A stretch of DNA of 51,338 nt, taken from NCBI GenBank assembly GCA_938073895.1, contig CALJFB010000039.1, positions 1 through 51,338 of the forward strand, read 5' to 3'. This stretch comes from an uncultured Flavobacteriaceae bacterium (GTDB taxonomy: Bacteria > Bacteroidota > Bacteroidia > Flavobacteriales > Flavobacteriaceae). The notes beneath the pieces were generated by a model. That model was not told the DNA's origin. It made no database searches and saw only the letters and a list, made by a program, of their open reading frames with translations. Each line of letters opens with the position of its first letter. Positions within the stretch are counted from its first letter, which is position 1. Positions 9,242 to 18,142 of the stretch are shown piece by piece. Both the position numbers and the translations under genes were made by a program.

Positions 9242-12200
9242 TTATCTCTTAATAATTTTTTTAACTGTTTTATTAGAATCTGATTCTATTTGAATAAAAT
9301 AAGTTCCAGTTGATAAACTAGACATATTAATTTCAATCTTATTCTGATTATTTGTTTTAACAACTTTAGCATAAACAACTCTACCTGTAATATCTATTAA
9401 TTGTAGGTTTAAAGACTTAGATTTATTTAATCCAGAAACAGTAACAATACCATTAGTTGGATTAGGAAATACACTAAACTCATTAATATTGTTATCTAAA
9501 AGACTTAAACTCGCATCAATATTTACAGTAAAATTAACTACTTGAGGTGTAAAACTTGAACCGCAATCGTTTGTAAAACTAGCTTGAACCGTCCAAGCAC
9601 CTTCAACTGCTACATCATTATCCGCAACACTTGTAAAGCTTAAAGAGTTTGAAGTGTAAGTTACTGCGTTTGGACCAGTCCAAACTAAAGTCCCATCAAA
9701 TGCAGTTGCTGGTAATCTTAAATTTAAGTCTGCTCCAGGAGCAAACTCTATTGTAGCACCATCTATAAATGACATATATGTTCCAGAATTAATAGAAAAC
9801 TCTGTATCACCATCTGTAAGATTAGGGTTAGAATCGTTAATTATTAAATCAACATCTACGTTTTTGGCTGTATTTCCACCTGGAGTTACAACAATATTAT
9901 AAGTTCCTACAGTAGTTGGAGATATACCAGAAACAGTCATTTTAAATAATCCTGTATCGCTCATTGTTGCCGGTAAAAACGAAGCAGTTGCACCTGCTGG
10001 TAAACCACTTGCTGCAAAAGGTGTATCTACATCAAACCCATTTTGCTCGTTAAAAACAAATTCGTAAACAACACTAGTTTCTGAAGCTTTACAAATTGTC
10101 TTAGATCCATCGTCTCCATTAGTAATTAAGTAATCTGGTGTACAACCTAAGGCTAAAGGTAAAGTAAAATCTGAATTACCATCTGAAGTCGTGTTTGCTG
10201 AACCTTGGGTTGCATTAACTCCTAAACCTCTTCTAGCAAAAGCACTCCAAATAGCACATTGATTAGCTCCACCATACAAATTCTGATCTGCTTGTAAAAT
10301 AGCATTTCTTCCATCTATAAATCCTGGGTTACAAGATGTTAACTTCATACCTTCTACAACTAAATTTAAAGCTATAGTGTTACCAAACATTCCATTCGAA
10401 TCGTAAATATTGTCTGTAAAACCGTGAATAGCAATTAAATCCCATGTCAAATCCCAAAGCATACCTGCCCAAACCGAGCCAACACCATGAGGTATCGTAT
10501 AAGTTGCATTTGTTGGATCTTCTATTAATGTTTGATAAGTCATTGGATTATTAGAAATATCTCCAGAATAAGGCTCTGGACGAATTCCAATACCATTTGG
10601 TGCTTGACCAACAACAAATGTTCCTGTTCCACTTAAAGCAATTCCGTTGTCTACGTTTTTAAGTAATAGGATTTTTCCAATATAATCACCCCAACCTTCG
10701 CCCATAGACTCGTTTGCATTAACACATCCAGAATTAAATCTACCACCAACTAACCTAATATTAACACCATGACCATATTCATGACCAACAACACCATTAT
10801 CATAATCACCATCAATATTTACAAATGGTGGTGCTACTGTAGGCGGATTAAAAGTTGCGTTTACCGTACTTGTACTCATTTGATTAATTAAAGCTTCACC
10901 ATCAGCTTGATTTAAACTATATGAAGGAATGGTTATAGCAGCTTCTGCTCCACCCATAGTAATATCTCCTGCTTGATTGTTAATTACTAAAACAGCAATT
11001 GCTCCAGCATTTTCTGCAGCCACAACTTTAGACACAAAAGTACATATACCTCTTCTTATTACTGCTATTTTACCATTAATCTCTGTCGCATTAATGATTG
11101 CATCACAGGCATCAGAAGTATCAGGAGCACTATCAATAACCAAAACTAAATCTTCTGTTATTGGTGAAGGTATAATTACATTACCAGGATTAAAATTATT
11201 ATCCAATGCATCATAATTACCAGATAAAACAGTATTATTTACAACTAAAAGAGGTGATGCATTTGGATTATATGCTCCGTTATTCCATAAATACATTTGC
11301 ATTCTACCTGAACTACCATCTGGCGGTGAAGAAAAGTTAGCGTTATTAAGACCACTACCATCTTGAGCATCTGAATTTACAGGATCGCCATCGGTTCCTC
11401 CATTTCCAAAATTATTTTGTTGAAAATTCCCAGAAGCTTCATCAAAACCATATTTATAATAAACATCGTGTACAACGTTACTCATGTAGAAAATCTGCGT
11501 AGTTGAAGAATTAATATAACTACTTGCAGCAACACCTGATCCACCATAAATATAATCAAAAATTAAACCTGGTGAACTTTGATTAGTTAATGGTCCATTT
11601 CCATTATTTCCATCTTGATCATCTCTTGCTACTACATTATTACCTCGTGTAGTTACATAAGAAATTCCATCATTATGCCATCCATTTGGAGATGCAAATG
11701 CATCATCTGGATTAGAAATTAATTCAAAGCTTCCATGATTTGGACTTTCAACATAATAAGGTAAAACTCTATAGCTACTAGCTAATATTGATGCCTTTTC
11801 TCTGTAAACAGACTTTACAAAATCTAATTCGTTTTTTTGCTTAACTGTATGGTTATGGTTGGTATGATCTTGGTTTAAAGACCAATTACAAGTTGTAACC
11901 CAGTCATTTTGATTTACAAACTTTCCTGTAACAGCATCTATTCTGGTGTTCCACCAGTGTTTACCCGATTTTAAATCTAAATTTACATTCCAAGTTAAAA
12001 TAATATTTGCGTCTGAAACTCTTTCATAAATTAAATTAACTTTTATATTACTCTGTAATTCTTCTGTTTTAGAAAACTCATACACGTTTTTAGTCTTATC
12101 AAAATCTAATAGCTTAATTGTATTAGGTGTTTTAAGGCCATGAAATTCAAGAGCTTTACCAATGGCATCTAAAGCAGTTATCTCTGGTGTTAGTGCATTA

Positions 12201-12529
12201 ATTTTTGACTCTAAATTTGGCACAAAATTAGAATTATTAATGGTTGCAATATTGTTATTAACTAAAACATTTGCTATTGCATTTCTAACCTCTATTGAGT
12301 TATGAGTTTGAACTACATAATAGAACCAACTATTTTGGGACCTTGAAGATGCGTCACTTTTAACCATCCAAGAAGAAACATCTGCAGAGGAATATGGACT
12401 ATTCTTTTGATTATTTAATGCATTTTGGATAATTGATAAATCTACTTTTTTAATTGAATTATCATAATACTGTGCATTTACACAATAGGATATAAAAACA
12501 AAAAGTAATAGTAAGTAACTCTTTTTCAT
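9242..12529 (-). CDS. Secreted M36 (fungalysin-type) metallopeptidase with PA domain and T9SS sorting tail
   Basis: The 1095-residue precursor has a signal peptide (MKKSYLLLLF..., cleaved near CVNAQ), an FTP-like propeptide (to about residue 230), and an M36 zinc protease domain with HEYGH at residues 583-587 and a downstream ESMGEGWGDY motif giving the third zinc ligand. A protease-associated (PA) domain is inserted before the active site at about residues 430-550 (GKIAVIRRGICTF, NAGAIAVLV). After an Ig-like region the last 80 residues are a type A T9SS sorting domain (FSVFPNPTNG, LIDITGRVVY, STGTYFIQI, ending KKIIKR). The enzyme is expected to be exported by the type IX system and degrade extracellular protein. 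It stands alone between dxs and the dgt operon. Confidence 0.93.
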   Translation of the reverse strand: MKKSYLLLLFVFISYCVNAQYYDNSIKKVDLSIIQNALNNQKNSPYSSADVSSWMVKSDASSRSQNSWFYYVVQTHNSIEVRNAIANVLVNNNIATINNSNFVPNLESKINALTPEITALDAIGKALEFHGLKTPNTIKLLDFDKTKNVYEFSKTEELQSNIKVNLIYERVSDANIILTWNVNLDLKSGKHWWNTRIDAVTGKFVNQNDWVTTCNWSLNQDHTNHNHTVKQKNELDFVKSVYREKASILASSYRVLPYYVESPNHGSFELISNPDDAFASPNGWHNDGISYVTTRGNNVVARDDQDGNNGNGPLTNQSSPGLIFDYIYGGSGVAASSYINSSTTQIFYMSNVVHDVYYKYGFDEASGNFQQNNFGNGGTDGDPVNSDAQDGSGLNNANFSSPPDGSSGRMQMYLWNNGAYNPNASPLLVVNNTVLSGNYDALDNNFNPGNVIIPSPITEDLVLVIDSAPDTSDACDAIINATEINGKIAVIRRGICTFVSKVVAAENAGAIAVLVINNQAGDITMGGAEAAITIPSYSLNQADGEALINQMSTSTVNATFNPPTVAPPFVNIDGDYDNGVVGHEYGHGVNIRLVGGRFNSGCVNANESMGEGWGDYIGKILLLKNVDNGIALSGTGTFVVGQAPNGIGIRPEPYSGDISNNPMTYQTLIEDPTNATYTIPHGVGSVWAGMLWDLTWDLIAIHGFTDNIYDSNGMFGNTIALNLVVEGMKLTSCNPGFIDGRNAILQADQNLYGGANQCAIWSAFARRGLGVNATQGSANTTSDGNSDFTLPLALGCTPDYLITNGDDGSKTICKASETSVVYEFVFNEQNGFDVDTPFAASGLPAGATASFLPATMSDTGLFKMTVSGISPTTVGTYNIVVTPGGNTAKNVDVDLIINDSNPNLTDGDTEFSINSGTYMSFIDGATIEFAPGADLNLRLPATAFDGTLVWTGPNAVTYTSNSLSFTSVADNDVAVEGAWTVQASFTNDCGSSFTPQVVNFTVNIDASLSLLDNNINEFSVFPNPTNGIVTVSGLNKSKSLNLQLIDITGRVVYAKVVKTNNQNKIEINMSSLSTGTYFIQIESDSNKTVKKIIKR

Positions 12530-12615
12530 GATTACACTTTTATTAAATTAAGCACTAAAGATAATGTTAATTATTAATAGTTTAAAGTTAAACCGAATAA
12601 TTTAACAATTAAACA

Positions 12616-13959
12616 CTAAATAACACCTTTTAACCTATTGAAATGCATAATGGCTTGAGAGTCGGATAATAAGGATATAAAATGACACACGTTTAACAAT
12701 CTTTCATATTCAGAATCGGAATTATAATTTATAGTTTTAGGTAAGTTGTTTAATAACAATCTATCATATGCAGTAGTTTCATTATAATAATTATTGTTTA
12801 CTGCCTTTATATAACTACTTAATAATGTTTTAATAACCTCGTAACCTACAATCTCTTTATCTATAACCTCTTGACATCTGTAAACCTTATCTATGCTTAG
12901 GCTAATAATGTCGCTAATTTGTGCTTCGTATTTACTTTTGTCTAATAAAGAAAGTGAAAATTCACCTTTTAAAATAGCAGACTCGTTTGCTAAAAAGATA
13001 GTTGCAGCCTCGTTAATTAATGTATTTATTGCTAAAGCTCTTAAATAACTTAAGCGGTCTTGCGTGTTTTCTAATTGGGTATATTTTTTTTTATTAATAG
13101 AGTCTCTAACCAAGTTAATTAAATACTCTAAAGCAAATTCTTCTGGTATTAAACCTAGATTTATACCATCTTCAAAATCAATTATAGTATAGCAAATATC
13201 GTCTGCGGCTTCTACTAAAAAAGCTAAAGGATGACGTGCAAAACTAATATCTTCGTTTTTGCCTCTTTTAATCATTCCTAATTCTGAAGCTATTTCTATA
13301 AAAGATTCTTTTTCGGATTGAAAAAAACCATACTTTTTATCTGATATAGCATTTGTTGGTTTTTTTGGCAACGATTCTTTTGGATATTTTGTAAAAGCAC
13401 CTAACGTTCCATAACTTAATCTTAGTCCGCCTTCTCTACCTTGACGCGATTGAGTTACAATTTTAAATCCGTTAGCATTTCCTTCAAAATCGCATAAATC
13501 CTGATATTCTTTGTTTGTTAATTGGTCTTTATACTGAAGTCCTTCGCCAGATATAAAAAATTCGCCTATTGCTTTTTCTCCAGAATGTCCAAAAGGTGGA
13601 TTCCCAATATCGTGAGCTAGAGCCGCAGATGCTACTATGGCACCAAAATCGTTTGCCTGATATCCTAAACTATCTTTTAAATTTGGGTGTTTTTCTAATA
13701 TTTTTTTTCCAACTAAACGACCTAAAGATCGACCAACTACACTAACTTCTAAACTGTGTGTTAAACGTGTATGAACAAAATCTGTTTTAGATAATGGAAT
13801 AACTTGTGTTTTATCTTGTAAGCTTCTAAATTCTGTAGAAAAAATAATCCGATCGTAGTCTACCTCAAATCCTAAACGTGTTTCGTCTTGTTCTTTTCTT
13901 AATCGTTTATTTTTATCGCCTTGTCTTTTAAGAGACAATAGCTGTTCCCAATTCATCAT
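12616..13959 (-). CDS. dgt: Deoxyguanosinetriphosphate triphosphohydrolase (dGTPase)
   Basis: An HD-superfamily hydrolase that splits dGTP (or other dNTPs) into deoxynucleoside and triphosphate. The N-terminal RIIFSTEFRSLQDKTQV segment and TRLTHSLEVSVVGR supply the first metal His. The HD pair and following motif (AHDIGNPPFGHSGEKAI, near residue 115) are intact. DDICYTIIDFEDG carries the final metal Asp. At 447 residues it fits the type 2 bacterial subfamily. The gene lies 9 bases after gldD and is probably the last gene of the mutY-ssb-gldE-gldD run. Translation could start at either of two adjacent ATG codons. Confidence 0.92.
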   Translation of the reverse strand: MMNWEQLLSLKRQGDKNKRLRKEQDETRLGFEVDYDRIIFSTEFRSLQDKTQVIPLSKTDFVHTRLTHSLEVSVVGRSLGRLVGKKILEKHPNLKDSLGYQANDFGAIVASAALAHDIGNPPFGHSGEKAIGEFFISGEGLQYKDQLTNKEYQDLCDFEGNANGFKIVTQSRQGREGGLRLSYGTLGAFTKYPKESLPKKPTNAISDKKYGFFQSEKESFIEIASELGMIKRGKNEDISFARHPLAFLVEAADDICYTIIDFEDGINLGLIPEEFALEYLINLVRDSINKKKYTQLENTQDRLSYLRALAINTLINEAATIFLANESAILKGEFSLSLLDKSKYEAQISDIISLSIDKVYRCQEVIDKEIVGYEVIKTLLSSYIKAVNNNYYNETTAYDRLLLNNLPKTINYNSDSEYERLLNVCHFISLLSDSQAIMHFNRLKGVI

Positions 13960-13968
13960 AGATTTTAA

Positions 13969-14547
13969 TTATTTCCAAGTAATGGTTTCCATTAATTTTT
14001 GAATGTCGTTTTTTAAGTAATGTGCTGCAGGTAATATAGAATCGGAATTAGGTTTTGCGTAAAAATATAACGATCCTGTTAAAAAATGATTTATACTATC
14101 TGTAACATAAAACTGTGATTGCGATGCTGCATTTCCACCAACTTCGTAAAACATACCATACACTTTACGTTTTGGATTTATGTATGGATAACCACCAATA
14201 TCATCGGCAATTCTTGTGTGTTCTTGCGTAAAATTTTGAGCATCCAATAAATATTTCCTTAAAGTTTCTGGATTATTTTTTATTGGCTTGTAGGTTAAAT
14301 AAATGGTTCCTTTTAGTTTAGGATATACAATATTTAGCGCCATACTTTCTTTATCGCCTCTAATTTTAGCAACCTGCAAAGAATCTGAAAATGTATTTAT
14401 ATCAAAAGTAAAAGGCACATTAGCCTGTTTTGTTTTATAAATTGGATTGGGGTAACTTAATCGTAAATATGCGTTGGGTTTTGGTGTAGTGTTTTCTTTA
14501 CAAGAAAACATTATAAAAACTAAACATACGGTAAAAATTCTGTACAT
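13969..14547 (-). CDS. gldD: Gliding motility lipoprotein GldD
   Basis: The 192-residue protein has a lipoprotein signal ending MFSC (Cys near residue 16), followed by a periplasmic domain beginning NAYLRLSYP and containing GGNAASQSQFYVTD, as in GldD of Flavobacterium johnsoniae. GldD is needed for gliding and is linked to the type IX secretion/gliding machinery in the cell envelope, though its exact activity is not known. It lies 6 bases downstream of gldE, the same pairing as in F. johnsoniae, where gldD and gldE are adjacent and functionally linked. Confidence 0.92.
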   Translation of the reverse strand: MYRIFTVCLVFIMFSCKENTTPKPNAYLRLSYPNPIYKTKQANVPFTFDINTFSDSLQVAKIRGDKESMALNIVYPKLKGTIYLTYKPIKNNPETLRKYLLDAQNFTQEHTRIADDIGGYPYINPKRKVYGMFYEVGGNAASQSQFYVTDSINHFLTGSLYFYAKPNSDSILPAAHYLKNDIQKLMETITWK

Positions 14548-14553
14548 AATTAA

Positions 14554-15861
14554 TTATGGTAAGGTTACTTTTAAGCGCTTAATTCGTTTTTTATCTAAAG
14601 CTTCTACAATAAAAACGTAATTTTCAAAATTTATTTTGCTATTTCGTTTAGGAAACTTCCCTGAAATTTCTAGAATTAATCCTGCTAAGGTTTCGGCTTC
14701 TCCTTTTTTAGTTTCAAAAATGGTTTCGTCTTCTAATTTAATTACTCTATAAAAATCTTTTAAAGCGGTTTTGGCTTCAAACACATAATTCTTATCGTCT
14801 AACTTAGAGTAAATTAAATCTTCATCATCAAATTCATCGCTAATATCGCCTACAATTTCTTCAATAACATCTTCTAGAGATATTAATCCAGAAGTACCAC
14901 CATACTCGTCTACAACAACTGCTAAATGAACTTTTCTTTCTTGAAATTCCGACATTAAATCGTCTAGCTTCTTGTTTTCAGGCACAAAAAATGGTGCACG
15001 TAAAAGTGTGGTCCAGTTAAATGTTTCTTCGTTATTGTGTGGCAGTAAATCTTTCACATAAAGAATTCCTTTTATTTGATCTACATTGTCTTCGTAAACA
15101 GGAATTCTAGAATAACCTTTATCTATTAATTTAGGTAAAATATCCTGAAAAGACTCGGCTATATTCAATGCAAAAATATCAATTCTTGGTTGCATAACTT
15201 GCCTAGTATCTGTGTTTCCAAAAGATACAATTCCTTGAAGTATTTTCTGCTCTTCGTCTGTAGTATCTTCATCACTTGTTAACTCTAAAGCTTGAGATAA
15301 TTGATCTACACTTAAATTAACTTTTTGCTTTCCTAATTTATTATGAATTCCAATTGTAATTGCGCGCATTGGCATACTTAAAGGCGAAAATAAAACATCT
15401 AAAACTCTTAGAGGATACGCCATTAATTTAGCGAATTTAACATTGTTTCTGCTGGCATAAATTTTAGGCAAAATCTCACCAAAAAGTAATATTAAAAAGG
15501 TAATTAAAACAACTTCTAAAATAAACTTTAAAACTTCTGAAGAAATCCCTGCAAATATAATATCACCTAGAAAAGCAAAGAGAATTACAACGGCTATATT
15601 TATAAAATTATTAGCAACTAAAATTGTGGCTAATAACTTTTTAGGACGTTCTAAAAGTTTAGAAATTATTACAATACGTTTGTCTGATGCTTCTTCTTCT
15701 AAAACAGATTTAGATAATGAAAAAAATGCAACTTCTGCACCAGATATTAATGCCGAAAAGAATAGTAATATAAAAAGTAATAAAAAACTAAGCATATCTG
15801 ACAAAGCCGATAAATCTATAGCTATAAACGAAAACAATAATCTTGTGGGTTCGGGATCCAA
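14554..15861 (-). CDS. gldE: Gliding motility-associated protein GldE (CNNM/CorC-type CBS membrane protein)
   Basis: The 435-residue protein has an N-terminal CNNM (DUF21) membrane domain with three to four hydrophobic segments (residues about 10-160, including FILEVVLITFLILLFGEILP). Two CBS domains follow (about 215-335; VMQPRIDIFALN, GYSRIPVYEDN, VVVDEYGGTSGLISLEDVIEEIVG). A C-terminal CorC/HlyC transporter-associated domain completes it. In F. johnsoniae, GldE overexpression partly rescues some gldD mutants. The CNNM family suggests ion (Mg2+) binding or transport, but this is inference. It lies between ssb (17 bases) and gldD (6 bases). Confidence 0.9.
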   Translation of the reverse strand: MDPEPTRLLFSFIAIDLSALSDMLSFLLLFILLFFSALISGAEVAFFSLSKSVLEEEASDKRIVIISKLLERPKKLLATILVANNFINIAVVILFAFLGDIIFAGISSEVLKFILEVVLITFLILLFGEILPKIYASRNNVKFAKLMAYPLRVLDVLFSPLSMPMRAITIGIHNKLGKQKVNLSVDQLSQALELTSDEDTTDEEQKILQGIVSFGNTDTRQVMQPRIDIFALNIAESFQDILPKLIDKGYSRIPVYEDNVDQIKGILYVKDLLPHNNEETFNWTTLLRAPFFVPENKKLDDLMSEFQERKVHLAVVVDEYGGTSGLISLEDVIEEIVGDISDEFDDEDLIYSKLDDKNYVFEAKTALKDFYRVIKLEDETIFETKKGEAETLAGLILEISGKFPKRNSKINFENYVFIVEALDKKRIKRLKVTLP

Positions 15862-15878
15862 TGTTTAGTAATTTTTAA

Positions 15879-16310
15879 TTAAAACGGTAAATCGTCTTTT
15901 TCTGGTTTAGTGGTATTTGGTTTTGCTACTACTTTTGGCGTTTCTAGTTTTTGTGGTGCATTTTCAGGATCTTTTTTAGTACTTAAAAATGTAAAATCTG
16001 TAACTTGAATTTCTGAAGAATAACGTTCTACTCCAGCATCGTCCTGCCATTTACGAGATTTAATTCTACCTTCAACATAGACTTTGTCGCCTTTTGTTAA
16101 ATATTTTTCACAGATTTCTGCGGCTTTATTTCTAACTACAATATTATGCCATTCTGTGTTTGTAACACGTTCGTTAGTTTGCTTGCTTGTATAAGTTTCG
16201 TTAGTTGCTAAGGGAAAACGACCAACACAATTGCCACCTTCAAAATAGTGCATTTTAACTTCGTCTCCTAAATGACCTATAAGCATTACTTTATTTAACG
16301 TTCCAGACAT
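15879..16310 (-). CDS. ssb: Single-stranded DNA-binding protein
   Basis: A 143-residue SSB with an OB fold (residues 1-110: NKVMLIGHLGDE, WHNIVVRNKAAEICEKYL, KGDKVYVEGRIKSRKW), a short disordered linker, and the acidic tip DDLPF that recruits repair and replication partners. It coats ssDNA during replication, recombination and repair. The gene sits 69 bases after mutY and 17 bases before gldE, a neighbourhood conserved in gliding Flavobacteriia. Confidence 0.95.
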   Translation of the reverse strand: MSGTLNKVMLIGHLGDEVKMHYFEGGNCVGRFPLATNETYTSKQTNERVTNTEWHNIVVRNKAAEICEKYLTKGDKVYVEGRIKSRKWQDDAGVERYSSEIQVTDFTFLSTKKDPENAPQKLETPKVVAKPNTTKPEKDDLPF

Positions 16311-16379
16311 AATTATTAATTTAAATGGCTAATCTACTATTTCAATTTAATAAAGTTACAAAAAAAATAAAAGTTCGTG

Positions 16380-17411
16380 CTAAAAATTAAATGCTTTTAT
16401 AAAATTCTCTATTAAAACAGGCACAGGAAAATTATTTAACTCATGTATTTTAATGGAATTCTCTATCTTATTTGTTGTATTAACAATCCAAAACTTAGTT
16501 TGTAAATGCTGATGCGATAGTTTATGAACTATTGGTAAATTATTATATAAAGATAATTCAAAATCTTCTAGTTTTAATTCATTTTTTAAATATGAAGACA
16601 CTTCCAACACATCAACTTCTGCCAAACTATCATACAAAGGAAACTGATACAGGTTTTGCCAAATCCCTTTTCCAATGCGCTTTTCTAAAGCAATATTGTC
16701 ATCATTTATAATAACCAAAAAATTAAAATACTTAGTTGTAATCTTAGTTTTTTTAAGTTTTACCGGTAAATCTCCAACTTTATTAGTATTAAAAGCACTA
16801 CAGGTTTTATTAAAAATACAATTAGTACACAAAGGCTGTTTAGGTTTACAAACCTGAGATCCATAATCCATAATAGCCTGATTAAAAGTTGCAGGCTGCT
16901 TTTTATCCAATAACTCTTGAGCTAATAATTTAAACGCTTTAATACCATTAGTACTATTTATAGGCGTGTCTATTCCAAAAACACGTGCTAAAACTCGGTA
17001 CACATTACCATCTACAACAGCTGTTTTCTCGTTGTAACAAATAGAAGCAATTGCACTTGCCGTATAATCGCCTACACCTTTTAGTTTTTTTATATCATTA
17101 TATGTACTTGGAAAAACACCATGTAATTCTTCTACAATATATTTAGCCGAAAAATGTAAATTTCTGGCTCTAGAATAATACCCCAAACCTTGCCATAAAT
17201 TTAAAACAGCGTCTTCTTTTGCAGCCGCTAAGTCAAAAACAGTAGGGAATTTAGTGATAAAAGCTTTATAATATGGCCAACCTTGCTTAACTTGTGTTTG
17301 CTGCAAAATGATTTCTGACAACCAAATAAAATAAGGATCGCTAGTTTCGCGCCAAGGTAAACTACGCTTATTTACTGAATACCAATTAATTAGATTTTTT
17401 GAGAAATTCAT
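16380..17411 (-). CDS. mutY: A/G-specific adenine DNA glycosylase
   Basis: Removes adenine mispaired with 8-oxoguanine. The 343-residue protein shows the catalytic Glu33 (SEIILQQTQV), the helix-hairpin-helix LKGVGDYTASAIAS (110-123), the catalytic Asp134 (AVVDGNVYRV) and a four-Cys [4Fe-4S] cluster C188-x6-C195-x2-C198-x5-C204. A C-terminal Nudix-like region (about 225-343) reads the opposite oxoG. It is the first gene of the mutY-ssb-gldE-gldD-dgt run and has a good promoter immediately upstream. Confidence 0.95.
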   Translation of the reverse strand: MNFSKNLINWYSVNKRSLPWRETSDPYFIWLSEIILQQTQVKQGWPYYKAFITKFPTVFDLAAAKEDAVLNLWQGLGYYSRARNLHFSAKYIVEELHGVFPSTYNDIKKLKGVGDYTASAIASICYNEKTAVVDGNVYRVLARVFGIDTPINSTNGIKAFKLLAQELLDKKQPATFNQAIMDYGSQVCKPKQPLCTNCIFNKTCSAFNTNKVGDLPVKLKKTKITTKYFNFLVIINDDNIALEKRIGKGIWQNLYQFPLYDSLAEVDVLEVSSYLKNELKLEDFELSLYNNLPIVHKLSHQHLQTKFWIVNTTNKIENSIKIHELNNFPVPVLIENFIKAFNF

Positions 17412-17434
17412 TTAGTGATTAAGAAATTTAAAGA

Positions 17435-17442
17435 CAAAATTA
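17435..17442 (-). promoter_or_regulatory. mutY operon promoter -7 element
   Basis: Reads TAATTTTG on the minus strand, an exact TAnnTTTG match, ending 23 bases before the mutY ATG. It is placed to drive the mutY-ssb-gldE-gldD-dgt run. Confidence 0.55.
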
Positions 17443-17476
17443 ATCCTTTATTGCTTTAAATTTTAATGAATTACGC

Positions 17477-17508
17477 TTGAAATATTGAATATTAAATGAC
17501 TATATTTG
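17477..17508 (+). promoter_or_regulatory. hup promoter
   Basis: TTG (17477-17479) and TATATTTG (17501-17508), an exact -7 match, are 21 bases apart. The transcript would have a leader of roughly 30 bases before the hup ATG. It is back to back with the mutY promoter. Confidence 0.6.
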
Positions 17509-17544
17509 CAGGCCTTATAAATTTAGTAACTTAATTACAACAAA

Positions 17545-17835
17545 ATGACTAAAGCAGATTTAGTATCTAAAATTTCTGAAAAATTAGGAATCGAAAAAGG
17601 AGATGTTCAAGCTACAGTTGAAACTTTTATGGAAGAGGTTAAAACTTCTTTAGAAGCTGGAGATAATGTTTACCTTAGAGGTTTTGGAAGTTTTATAATT
17701 AAAACTAGAGCAGAAAAAACAGGTCGTAACATTTCAAAAAATACGACTATTAAAATTCCTGCACATAATATACCTGCGTTTAAGCCTGCAAAAGTATTTG
17801 TAGAAGGTGTAAAAACTAACGTAGAAGTAAAGTAA
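17545..17835 (+). CDS. hup: HU family DNA-binding protein
   Basis: This 96-residue HU/IHF-type nucleoid protein begins MTKADLVSKISEKLGIEKGD, followed by the dimerisation core, the FGSFIIKTRAEKTGRN(I) start of the DNA-binding arm, and IPAHNIPAFKPAK. HU dimers bend DNA and organise the nucleoid. It has its own strong promoter and is followed after 35 bases by a tiny very basic ORF that probably shares the transcript and terminator. Confidence 0.95.
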   Translation: MTKADLVSKISEKLGIEKGDVQATVETFMEEVKTSLEAGDNVYLRGFGSFIIKTRAEKTGRNISKNTTIKIPAHNIPAFKPAKVFVEGVKTNVEVK

Positions 17836-17870
17836 ATTAAAACGAATTATTAATCTAAAACAACTATTTT

Positions 17871-17960
17871 ATGCCAAGCGGTAAAAAACGTAAAAGACAC
17901 AAGGTTGCGACACACAAGCGTAAGAAAAGAAGACGCGCTAATCGTCACAAGAAAAAGTAA
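17871..17960 (+). CDS. 29-residue very basic protein, possible small ribosomal protein
   Basis: A 29-codon ORF starts MPSGKKRKRHKVATHKRKKR and ends HKKK. Almost two thirds of the residues are Lys, Arg or His, with no acidic residue. The composition resembles tiny ribosomal proteins of the bL34/Thx size class, and its position between hup and rng, with a terminator 6 bases after the stop, supports a real gene. I recall similar short ORFs in other Flavobacteriia at this place but cannot check that here. A role in the ribosome or in RNA binding is inference. It is short enough to be missed by automatic gene callers. Confidence 0.75.
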   Translation: MPSGKKRKRHKVATHKRKKRRRANRHKKK

Positions 17961-17966
17961 TAAGTT

Positions 17967-17995
17967 AAAAAAGTAGTTGTAAGACTACTTTTTTG
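17967..17995 (+). terminator. Terminator after hup and the small basic ORF
   Basis: AAAAAAGTAGT (17967-17977) pairs with ACTACTTTTTT (17984-17994) across a six-base loop, giving a stem followed by a T run. Confidence 0.8.
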
Positions 17996-18142
17996 GTTTA
18001 TTGAAAACTCAGTTCTTTGAAATAGAGTTCTACCTAATTTAACAACCTTAATTAACGTAGAAACTCATTGGATTTAATCATCCTGTGAAAGAAATAATGT
18101 ATAATCCATCTGTACTTAATTGTATGGATAAAAATTAACGAA

